Below, piece by piece: positions 30,938 to 37,735 of a stretch of 37,735 bases of DNA; position 1 is the stretch's first letter, and each line of letters begins with the position of its first letter. The position numbers were made by a program, and so were the translations under genes. The stretch comes from Planctomycetia bacterium (GTDB taxonomy: Bacteria > Planctomycetota > Planctomycetia > Pirellulales > UBA1268). Below the pieces are notes generated by a model. The model made no database searches and was not told where the DNA came from. It saw nothing but the letters and a program-made list of their open reading frames with translations. The stretch lies in the NCBI GenBank assembly GCA_026401075.1, contig JAPLNQ010000140.1, positions 1-37,735 of the forward strand. The letters run 5' to 3'.

Positions 30938-32800
30938 TCACCGCACGAACCGCATCCTCCCGAAGTTCGGCCACGAGGGCAATCGCAACTCGGTGCCCCC
31001 AATTTTCACCGGCACGGCCCAGCTTGCCGGGACGGCGTGGGGCCAGAAAATCGCCATCGCCTTCCCGATGAGCAGGTCCCTGTCAACGTGGTGCCCCTCC
31101 AGCCAGAGCCGGCTGTCCTTGCTGGCAGCCGAGTTGTCGCCGAGCACAAAAAACTGGTCGGCCTCGAGGTCGAACTCGAGCCGATCCTCCTCCAGGATCT
31201 CGCCTGGACGGGCCCCCACGTCGATGGCACCGATGTAGTAGGTGTCGCGGAGCACCCGCAGGTTTTTCACGCGGACGTCGGCGGCTGACGCGGTGATGCC
31301 CACCGGTGCCAGATCACTCGGCGTGTCGGCGCCCGGTTCGACCGCGACGGCCGCGGGGCGGTTGAGCGGCACCTCATCGATCGTGCGTGTCCAGACCGTG
31401 GGCTTGTCGAAGGCGATGCGGCGGCCATCGACGAAGAGCGACAGTTCGTCGTCGACGTTCGCAAACAGAATCTTCCACGAGCCCTTCCCGCGCACCGGCG
31501 TGCGGCCGCGTGCCGCAGACTCGCCCTCCTGACCGTCGGCCAGCACGAGCAACGCATCGCCGGTGGCAAGATCGATCTCGCAGCGGTGCGAGCCGCCCCC
31601 CTCCACCAGATCGATCGCCAGACGCCCCCCATTCCCGCTCGTGGTTTCACAGACCATCTCCAGAGCCAGGTCGCCCACCCAGTGCGGCCGGGTGCCGATG
31701 GCGTTGTAGGGCTGGAAATCATCGATGAGCGTGGGCCTCGCGCGGCCGGCGAGCGACTCGCCCTTCCGCACTCCCTCCCACTCATCGGCTGTCGGGAAGA
31801 AGTGCCGGTAGCGGAGGGTGGCGGGCGCGTCCGTCGCGCCGCCCGACACACTGAACGAACGGCCCTCATCAGTGCTCGTCCATGTGGCGGTCGGCCCCTG
31901 GCCGCGCGGCGACCAGTCGCTCCAACAGAGCGGCCACCCGGCCTTCTGCAGATCGGTCGACACGTGGCGACTGTCGTGCACGCACTGCAGCATCGCACGC
32001 ATGGTGTCGGGCGGCTTGCGGGCAATCGCGGCCGCGCCGCCGTCGCGACTGGTCCAGATGTCGCCACCGGCGATCGAGACCGTCTCGCCCGGCAGGCCGA
32101 TGAGCCGCTTGATGTAGTTTGTCTTCGCCTCCTCTGGATACTTGAACACGACCACGTCCCACCGCCTGGGCTCGGCGAAGTCGTAGGCGAACTTGTCGAC
32201 GAGGATCCGGTCGCCGCTGAAAGACGGATACCGCGGGTCGTACCGCATCTGGCCGCCGGCACCCTGCACCAGCCTCATGCCATAGCCGCAGTTTGGGCAC
32301 TTCGCCGCCGGCACCATCTTGCCGGCCAGCCGAGATCGCAACTGGCCGATCGGACCGCGGTCGCTCTCGAGTAATTCTATGCGTCGCCGCCGCGTCTCCC
32401 GCTCCTCGAGCCCCATTGAGCCGTTGGCCTCGTTGGCCTTGAGCGTGGCGAGTTCGCCTTCCAGCCGCGCGGCCTCCGTCCGCAGGCTCTGCGACTGGTC
32501 GTCTTCTTCTGCGCTGCAGCCGACGCGGAAGTCGCGGCCGCACGACTCGCAGGCGAGGTCCTTATGGCGGCCCATCAGCGTCGGGGCCATGGAGCCCGTC
32601 GGGATCACGAACGCCTCCGCCTCGAACGCCCGAAACAGCAGCGCGAGCGTGAACGCGATCACCACCGACTCGACCGTCTCCCGGCCGAAGCCAAGCGGGC
32701 TCCTGACGATGTCGCCTGGCCGCGGCGGACTCGGCGCGGCCGGAGCGGTCGCCTCCGGTGTTGCCGCGGCACGGGGTGGCTGGCTGGGAAGATGGGTCAT
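30938..32800 (-). CDS. lepB: Signal peptidase I with split zinc ribbon and large beta-domain insertion
   Basis: A 620-residue protein from ATG 32800. It cleaves signal peptides from exported proteins at the inner membrane. A Pro/Ala-rich N-terminus leads to a single TM helix (ESVVIAFTLALLFRAFEAEA). Catalytic Ser70 is in IPTGSMAPTLMG and catalytic Lys231 in NYIKRLIGLPGETVS. Box E, FVLGDNSAASKDSR, is at 551-564. Between Ser and Lys sit CESCG (84-88), Cys95, a charged coiled coil (about 100-160) and CPNCG (168-172), apparently one zinc ribbon split by a hairpin. Between Lys and box E lies an insertion of about 300 residues including a concanavalin/LamG-like part (IGTRPHWVGDLALEMVCETT, WKILFANVDDELSLFVDGRR). 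Normal bacterial enzymes are about half this length; enlarged forms are known in planctomycetes. Confidence 0.93.
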   Translation of the reverse strand: MTHLPSQPPRAAATPEATAPAAPSPPRPGDIVRSPLGFGRETVESVVIAFTLALLFRAFEAEAFVIPTGSMAPTLMGRHKDLACESCGRDFRVGCSAEEDDQSQSLRTEAARLEGELATLKANEANGSMGLEERETRRRRIELLESDRGPIGQLRSRLAGKMVPAAKCPNCGYGMRLVQGAGGQMRYDPRYPSFSGDRILVDKFAYDFAEPRRWDVVVFKYPEEAKTNYIKRLIGLPGETVSIAGGDIWTSRDGGAAAIARKPPDTMRAMLQCVHDSRHVSTDLQKAGWPLCWSDWSPRGQGPTATWTSTDEGRSFSVSGGATDAPATLRYRHFFPTADEWEGVRKGESLAGRARPTLIDDFQPYNAIGTRPHWVGDLALEMVCETTSGNGGRLAIDLVEGGGSHRCEIDLATGDALLVLADGQEGESAARGRTPVRGKGSWKILFANVDDELSLFVDGRRIAFDKPTVWTRTIDEVPLNRPAAVAVEPGADTPSDLAPVGITASAADVRVKNLRVLRDTYYIGAIDVGARPGEILEEDRLEFDLEADQFFVLGDNSAASKDSRLWLEGHHVDRDLLIGKAMAIFWPHAVPASWAVPVKIGGTELRLPSWPNFGRMRFVR

Positions 32801-32896
32801 GATGACGCTGGCTCCGGAAGGACGATGCCGCTGCACAGAGTGTAAACGGAATCGAGAATTTCCCCATTTCCCTGACAGATCGTGCAGAATGACGCC

Positions 32897-33424
32897 ATGC
32901 CCCGCTTCGAACACATCCGCCACAAGCCGCCGGAACGGCTATCAGCACCACGGGAACTGATCGTTGCCTGCCCACCCATGCGGAGCCACGTCAACCTCTC
33001 GCACATCGTCCGCACCTGTGGCTGCTTTGGCGTGCCCCGGGTGATCGCCTGCGGTGCCGCCCGGCTCCACGAGCGGATCGCGCGGGATGGCGCCGAGTCG
33101 GTCGTGCTGGAGATTCACCGCAGCCTGCCGCCGGTGCTCGACCGTCTCCGCGACGAGGGCTATGAGATCGTGGGGCTCGAGCAGGCGACACACTCCGAGA
33201 GCCTGTTCGGATTTTCCTTCGCCGCCCGCACCGTGCTCGTTGTCGGCAATGAACGAACGGGCTTGGAGGACGACGTGCTCGCCCGGCTCGACCGCGTCGC
33301 GGAAATTCCAATGTATGGCCTGCCCCACAGCCTCAACGCCGCCACCTCGGCGTCGATCGCGGTCTATGAATACTGCCGCTGGGCGGAAGCAGCGGCGCGG
33401 ACGTCCCCGCAGGCCCACGCATGA
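32897..33424 (+). CDS. SpoU/TrmH-family RNA 2'-O-methyltransferase
   Basis: A 175-residue single-domain SPOUT methyltransferase that would methylate a ribose 2'-OH in tRNA or rRNA using SAM. Motif 1: HVNLSHIVRTCGCFGVPRVI; motif 2: TVLVVGNERTGLEDDVLARL; motif 3: EIPMYGLPHSLNAATSASIA, which forms the SAM-binding trefoil knot. The N-terminal extension is short. The start is taken at ATG 32897 (MPRFEHIRHKP), five codons inside an in-frame GTG. Divergent from lepB, and overlapping the next gene by four bases (ATGA), so it is likely co-translated with the RNase HII-like gene. Confidence 0.9.
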   Translation: MPRFEHIRHKPPERLSAPRELIVACPPMRSHVNLSHIVRTCGCFGVPRVIACGAARLHERIARDGAESVVLEIHRSLPPVLDRLRDEGYEIVGLEQATHSESLFGFSFAARTVLVVGNERTGLEDDVLARLDRVAEIPMYGLPHSLNAATSASIAVYEYCRWAEAAARTSPQAHA

Positions 33425-34398
33425 CGCTGCTCATTGGCACCGACGAAGCGGGCTACGGCCCGAACCTCGGGCCGCTCGTGGTGGCTGCCACGGCCTGGCG
33501 GGTCGACACGCCGGCTGAGGATGCCGAGACGGTGCTCACCACGGCCATGCTGGAGGTCGATGCGGCAACGGGGGCCGGCCGCGGCACACCGCTTTGGGCC
33601 GACTCCAAACAGATCTATCGCGGTGGCGCCGGCTTCGACAGACTCGAGCGCGGCGTCTTGATCGGACTCAAGCTTGCGTCCGACGCACTGCCCGGCAGTT
33701 GGACGGAGCTCGCCGAGCGCGTCGGACCGATCTCACCGCGCAACGGCTGCCGGGACGAGTGGCAGGACCTTGCACCGCTCACCGTGCCACGTGAGGCCGA
33801 CGCCGCCGAATGCATCGACCGGGCGACGGCTGTTCGCGATCTCCTCGCATGCCGTGGCGTCGTGCTCGAGCGGGTCGCCTGCCGCGGCATCTACCCCGAC
33901 GAGTTCAACCGGTTGCTCAACGACGGTCTCAACAAGTCCGACATTCTCTCTGCCGCCACGCTCGATCTGGCGGCCACCCTGCGGGCCGTCGCCCCCGATG
34001 AACCGGCGATCATCTGGTGTGACCGGCACGGCGGCCGCAAGCGGTATGGTGGACTGGTCGCACGCCACTTCGATGCGACGCTCGTCCAACCGTTGGAAGA
34101 GACCCCCGCACGGTCGGCCTACTTGGTGCCGGCAGGTGACCGGCCCCCGACGCAAGCCTGCCGGATCGAGTTCTGCGTGGGGGGAGAATCGCGGGCGCCG
34201 GTGGCCCTGGCGAGCATGGCGGCGAAGTACGTCCGCGAACTCTCGATGCATGCCTTCAACACGTTCTGGGCTGCCCGCGTGCCGGGCCTGCGGCCCACCG
34301 CTGGCTACCCGACCGACGCCCAGCGATGGCGCGGCGACGCCGCCGCCGCGATCCAACAGGCGCGTTTCGCCGCAGACGACCTCTGGCGGCGGCTATAA
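33421..34398 (+). CDS. RNase HII-like protein, divergent
   Basis: A 325-residue protein whose ends match ribonuclease HII. N-terminus GTDEAGYGPNLGPLVVAATA corresponds to the RNase HII block with the metal-binding Asp8 and Glu9 (usually DEAGRGPLAGPV). DSKQIYR (61-67) matches the conserved D-S-K, and PVALASMAAKYVRELSM with GYPTDAQRW matches the helix ASILAKVTRD and the G-Y-x-T end. Asp201 in IIWCDRHGGRKRY may be the third acid. The middle, about residues 85-195, is an insertion that enlarges it well beyond the usual 200 residues. It probably acts on RNA-DNA hybrids or another nucleic acid, but could have a new function. ATGA overlap with the SpoU gene. Confidence 0.7.
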   Translation: MTLLIGTDEAGYGPNLGPLVVAATAWRVDTPAEDAETVLTTAMLEVDAATGAGRGTPLWADSKQIYRGGAGFDRLERGVLIGLKLASDALPGSWTELAERVGPISPRNGCRDEWQDLAPLTVPREADAAECIDRATAVRDLLACRGVVLERVACRGIYPDEFNRLLNDGLNKSDILSAATLDLAATLRAVAPDEPAIIWCDRHGGRKRYGGLVARHFDATLVQPLEETPARSAYLVPAGDRPPTQACRIEFCVGGESRAPVALASMAAKYVRELSMHAFNTFWAARVPGLRPTAGYPTDAQRWRGDAAAAIQQARFAADDLWRRL

Positions 34399-34434
34399 CT
34401 TGCCCCGGCCGGCGGCGGAACGCACAATTGCCGC

Positions 34435-34923
34435 ATGGCCAAGCTCACCACCCATCTCTACATCGTCCGTCATGCCTGGGCCGAGGATCAGGGACCAGGC
34501 ATCGACGACCATGCCCGCCAACTCACGAAGAAGGGGCGGAAGCGGTTCGCCGCATTGATGGAGAGCCTCTGCAAAGCCGGTATGCAGGTGGACATCATCG
34601 CCACCAGCCCCCTGGTCCGCGCCCGTGAGACCGCCGAAATTCTGGCGGCGGCGTTCGACAACGCCCCGCCGGTGGAGGTGGTCGACGCCCTTGCGCCGGC
34701 CTCCAATTGGCCGGCCCTCGTGGAGTGGACGACCCAGCAGGATGCCGCCAGGGTGGCCTGGGTGGGGCACATGCCCTGTGTCGGCCGGCTGGTCGGCCTC
34801 ACGATCGGCGACGGCTCCGCCTCGATCCGCATGCAGAAAGGGGCGGTTGCCTCGATCCGGCTCGACGACGGGCCGGGGCATCCAGGCGAACTGGAGTGGC
34901 TGGCCACCGACGACATCGTCTGA
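34435..34923 (+). CDS. sixA: Phosphohistidine phosphatase SixA-like
   Basis: A 162-residue histidine phosphatase of the SixA branch. The phosphate-accepting His is in HLYIVRHAWAED (RH at 12-13); TSPLVRARETAEIL carries the second phosphate-binding Arg, and VAWVGHMPCVGRLVG the second catalytic His. Lys/Arg-rich TKKGRKRFAAL is typical. SixA removes phosphate from histidine of phosphotransfer proteins such as ArcB or PTS NPr; in planctomycetes the target is unknown. It follows the RNase HII-like gene by 36 bases and has no signal peptide. Confidence 0.87.
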   Translation: MAKLTTHLYIVRHAWAEDQGPGIDDHARQLTKKGRKRFAALMESLCKAGMQVDIIATSPLVRARETAEILAAAFDNAPPVEVVDALAPASNWPALVEWTTQQDAARVAWVGHMPCVGRLVGLTIGDGSASIRMQKGAVASIRLDDGPGHPGELEWLATDDIV

Positions 34924-35039
34924 ATGGCTGCTACACTTTGAGTCTCGTGGGCCTAGTATAAGACGCTGCCGGACCGGCAATTCCGCCTGCGATCCGCACG
35001 TGGTTGATCGATCACCGTCATAGCCAAAGGAGCTGAGCC

Positions 35040-36608
35040 GTGACCCGCCAACGTTCCAAATTCTTCACCGAATTCCTGACCAGGCACACCGCCACCGTCG
35101 CACTGGCACTCGCCACGTCCGTTGTCGCGCTCGTCGTCACGCTCGTGGGCTGTGCGCCTTCCGGGCGGACCGGCTCCAAGGGCGAGGTCGTCGAGATCGA
35201 GACCATCGAGACCATCCCCGCGGCAGGCCAGGCCCAGAAGAACGCCCAGGCAGTGGCGATCGACGAGGAAGCAGCCAAGTCCAAGAAGACCGTCGATGCG
35301 GCGACTGCGGCGGCCGACCTCGCGATCGCGGAGGCAGGCAAGACGATCGACGCGAAGGCAGAGGCCGCACCGGCTGCGGACAAGCAGCCCATGGCGAAAG
35401 AGACGCCGCCGGCGAAAGAGGCACCGGCGGTGGCGGCCGCTCCTGTGCTGCCCCGCGAACGCGTCTTGCTTGGCGACCCCGCGCTGACGGCCGGCGTCCC
35501 CGGCAACGGACCGATTACGCTGGAACAGATCGATCAGTGGCTTGTCGATCCGAAGAACGCCGTGGAGCTGGAACCGGTGCTGCCGCTGGGACTCTCGCAG
35601 GGGGCCGCCCAGATCGACCGGGCCGGTCTTGCCAAAAACCCCCTCACACGTGCCAAGATCGAACTTGGTCGGCAGCTCTATTTTGATCCACGGCTCTCGG
35701 TTGACTCGACCGTCAGCTGCGCCAGTTGCCACAGCCCTACGGAGGGCTATTCGGCGAAGACCAAGACGGGCGTGGGCATCCGTGGCCAACTCGGCGGCCG
35801 CAACTCGCCCGTGTCTTTCAACCGCATCCTGTCGGGCCCGCAGTTCTGGGACGGCCGTGCCGAGTCGCTCGAGGCGCAGGCCGTCGGCCCGCTCCAGAAT
35901 CCGATCGAGATGGGCTTCACGCACGAAGGCGTGGTGAAGCGGCTCGGCGAGATGCCGGTCTATCAGAAGCAGTTCGAGAAGATCTTCGGCGAACTTTCGA
36001 TCGACCGCGTCGGCCAGGCGATCGCCGCCTTCGAACGCGTGCTGGTCACGGCACCGTCACCCTACGACCACAACGAACAGCTGCAGTCATTCGCCGCCCT
36101 CGATGCCGACGACATCGCCGAAGACCAGGATCTGGCCGCGAAGTACGCCGCGACGAAGGCTGCCGTCGAGGCCCAGCCGATGTCGGAGGAGGCGAAGCGA
36201 GGCCGCGAGATCTTCTTCTCGGAGAAGGGCAACTGCACCGCCTGCCATGTGGGCGCGAATCTCGCCGACGAGAACTACCACAACATCGGCATCGGCATGG
36301 ACAAGCCGGAGCCCGACGTTGGCCGCTTCGCCGTCACGAAGGATCCGGCAGACACCGGCGCCTTCAAGACACCGACTATCCGCAACGTCGCCTTGAGCGG
36401 CCCCTACATGCACGACGGATCGGTCGCGACCCTGGAGGAGGTGGTGGAGTGGTACGACAAGGGCGGCCACCCCAACCCCAACTTAAGCGCGAAGATTCGG
36501 CCTCTCAAGCTCTCCGCCCAGGAGAAGGCCGACCTCGTCGAATTCATGAAGGCCTGCACGGGACCGACGCCCACGGTCGAGACGAGCCGGCTGCCTGCCG
36601 GGGATTGA
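35040..36608 (+). CDS. Di-haem cytochrome c peroxidase (CcpA/MauG family) lipoprotein
   Basis: A 522-residue protein starting at GTG 35040, set by AAAGGAG seven bases upstream. The signal TVALALATSVVALVVTLVGC ends in a lipobox (Cys38). Residues 39-135 form an Ala/Lys/Glu-rich low-complexity linker. The peroxidase part begins near NPLTRAKIELGRQLYFDPRL. Haem-binding motifs are CASCH (227-231) and CTACH (399-403); GIRGQLGGRNSPVSFNRIL, FWDGRAESLEAQAVGP and FKTPTIRNVALSGPYMHDGS are family blocks. It would reduce hydrogen peroxide with electrons from small cytochromes in the periplasm, or oxidise a protein partner like MauG. The ROK kinase gene follows 11 bases later, possibly co-transcribed. Confidence 0.93.
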   Translation: MTRQRSKFFTEFLTRHTATVALALATSVVALVVTLVGCAPSGRTGSKGEVVEIETIETIPAAGQAQKNAQAVAIDEEAAKSKKTVDAATAAADLAIAEAGKTIDAKAEAAPAADKQPMAKETPPAKEAPAVAAAPVLPRERVLLGDPALTAGVPGNGPITLEQIDQWLVDPKNAVELEPVLPLGLSQGAAQIDRAGLAKNPLTRAKIELGRQLYFDPRLSVDSTVSCASCHSPTEGYSAKTKTGVGIRGQLGGRNSPVSFNRILSGPQFWDGRAESLEAQAVGPLQNPIEMGFTHEGVVKRLGEMPVYQKQFEKIFGELSIDRVGQAIAAFERVLVTAPSPYDHNEQLQSFAALDADDIAEDQDLAAKYAATKAAVEAQPMSEEAKRGREIFFSEKGNCTACHVGANLADENYHNIGIGMDKPEPDVGRFAVTKDPADTGAFKTPTIRNVALSGPYMHDGSVATLEEVVEWYDKGGHPNPNLSAKIRPLKLSAQEKADLVEFMKACTGPTPTVETSRLPAGD

Positions 36609-36619
36609 GCCGTCCTGGC

Positions 36620-37651
36620 ATGAGCACCAAGAAACGTTCCCTGCTGCCGCTCGCGGAGGCCCGCCTGCCGCTCTATGCCGGCATCGATCTCGGCGGCACC
36701 AACATCAAGGCGGCGCTCGTCGACGACGACGGACGGATGCTCGCCTTTCACACGGAGCCGACGCACGCGGAAAGGGGCCCTGAGGATACCGCCGCGCGGA
36801 TGGGCCGGATGGTGCACACACTCGCCGGCATGGTAGGCATCGCCACGAGCGACATCGCCCGCGTTGGCCTGGGCACACCGGGGCCGCAGGATCTGGCGAC
36901 GGGCGTGATCCTCCGCGCGGGCAACCTGCCCGGCTGGGACAAATTCCCGGTCCGCGACCGTGTGGCGGTGCACTGCGGCCACGATGTGACCTACGCCAAC
37001 GATGCAACCGCCGCGGCCTACGGCGAATTCTGGGTTGGATCGGGCCGCGATTACGACAGCCTGATCCTGCTCACGCTGGGCACGGGTGTGGGCGGCGGCA
37101 TCATCATCGACAACGCATCGATCGACGGCGCCCACAGCCATGCCTCGGAGTTTGGCCACATCATCGTCGATACGGCCGCCACTGCGCGGATCTGCCCGTT
37201 TGGCCACAGCGGCGATCTTGAGGCCTACTGCAGCGCGACAGCCCTGAAAGCTCGGGCCCGCGACGCGATTCCCCAGAACGCGGAGAGTTCACTCGCCAAG
37301 GCCGTCGCCGCAGGCGAGGAACTGACGCCGATCCTGATCTCGCGGGAGGCGGCCGCCGGCGATCCGCTCGCCACCGACCTCATCCTGGAGACCGCCCGAT
37401 GGCTGGGGATCGGCATCGTCACACTGATGCACACGCTCGACCCGGAGGCCGTGCTGATCGGCGGCGCGATGACCTTCGGCGGCGAGGCAGCCCCTGTCGG
37501 CAAGGCCTTCATCGAACGCGTGCGGGCGGAGGTGCGATCCCGTGCGTTTCCCCTGCTCGCGGAGAAGACCATCATCCGCTACGCGAGCCTGGGGGGCGAC
37601 GCCGGCTCGATCGGCACCGCCGGATTGGCGCGACGAAACGTGGCTCACTGA
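36620..37651 (+). CDS. ROK family sugar kinase with degenerate zinc site
   Basis: A 343-residue ROK protein, probably a glucokinase or other hexose kinase, from ATG 36620. The ATP loop is GIDLGGTNIKAALV (DxGGT at 23-27), the catalytic Asp128 is in YANDATAAAYGEFW, LTLGTGVGGGIII (152-163) binds phosphate, and ASEFGHIIVD holds the zinc-ligand His180. The consensus C-x-C-G-x2-G-C-x-E zinc motif reads CPFGHSGDLE (192-201): only the first Cys is left. The frame upstream is open through the peroxidase gene but is a shadow. No DNA-binding domain, so it is a kinase, not a NagC-type repressor. Complete at its 3' end. Confidence 0.9.
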   Translation: MSTKKRSLLPLAEARLPLYAGIDLGGTNIKAALVDDDGRMLAFHTEPTHAERGPEDTAARMGRMVHTLAGMVGIATSDIARVGLGTPGPQDLATGVILRAGNLPGWDKFPVRDRVAVHCGHDVTYANDATAAAYGEFWVGSGRDYDSLILLTLGTGVGGGIIIDNASIDGAHSHASEFGHIIVDTAATARICPFGHSGDLEAYCSATALKARARDAIPQNAESSLAKAVAAGEELTPILISREAAAGDPLATDLILETARWLGIGIVTLMHTLDPEAVLIGGAMTFGGEAAPVGKAFIERVRAEVRSRAFPLLAEKTIIRYASLGGDAGSIGTAGLARRNVAH

Positions 37652-37735
37652 AACCGCCCGTCTGTCCCTTGCTCGCGCTACGGGCTTGGATGCATACCGA
37701 TCGCGCGGAGCCGGGAACGGTACGAGGATCCCGAG

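Noticed and set aside
35726-36619. Open N-terminal extension of the ROK kinase through the peroxidase gene
   Set aside because: The extension is an out-of-frame reading of the peroxidase and is Arg/Pro-rich; kinase homology begins just after ATG 36620.

Overview
The window looks like the chromosome of a planctomycete, most likely from the Pirellulales or a close relative. It is GC-rich and densely coded. It carries several families that are expanded in or typical of that phylum: two DUF1559 prepilin-like proteins plus a fragment of a third, two paired PSCyt1/DUF1549/DUF1553 cytochrome plus DUF1501 operons, a BBP7-type outer-membrane barrel, a TIGR03067 protein, and a signal peptidase I with large insertions. 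No phage, plasmid or CRISPR structure was seen. The taxonomic call rests on gene content recognised by eye, not on a search.

Layout. 1-3416: end of a DapA-family aldolase whose last codons run into an antisense DUF1559 relic, then a DJ-1/PfpI protein and a DUF1559 plus small lipoprotein pair. 3459-5835: a frameshifted DUF4143 ATPase, a 23-bp-period repeat, a VapBC toxin-antitoxin pair and two intergenic hairpins. 5910-10707: a GntR/LacI hybrid regulator, divergent from a near-consensus sigma-70 promoter that reads into a second DUF1559 plus lipoprotein pair and a secreted beta-helix protein resembling GH110 alpha-galactosidases. 10885-15311: PSCyt1 and DUF1501 genes. 15389-16947: a tRNA-Val with its terminator, then a HicBA pair and about 700 bp without convincing genes, which look less GC-rich than the surroundings. 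16948-21894: TIGR03067 protein, small HTH-like protein, thermonuclease, ketosynthase-like protein lacking the active Cys, BBP7 barrel and a small membrane protein. 21899-28878: a second PSCyt1-DUF1501 operon, a secreted beta-propeller and a broken XylR-type regulator. 28880-37651: methyltransferase, lptB, signal peptidase I, SpoU methylase, RNase HII-like protein, SixA phosphatase, di-haem peroxidase and ROK kinase.

How the parts fit. The aldolase, the two sugar-type regulators, the GH110-like enzyme and the ROK kinase are consistent with breakdown of complex carbohydrates. The secreted PSCyt/DUF1501 pairs often sit beside such genes in planctomycetes, but their biochemical role is not settled. 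lptB, lepB and the BBP7 barrel belong to the cell envelope.

The observations most worth following are: an antisense DUF1559 fragment that supplies the 3' end of the aldolase gene; two genes broken by frame changes (DUF4143 ATPase, XylR); a ketosynthase with Asp at the catalytic Cys position; a ROK kinase lacking the zinc site; a signal peptidase whose catalytic Ser and Lys are separated by a split zinc ribbon; a tRNA-Val with C33; and short tandem repeats at 4753 and 30871.
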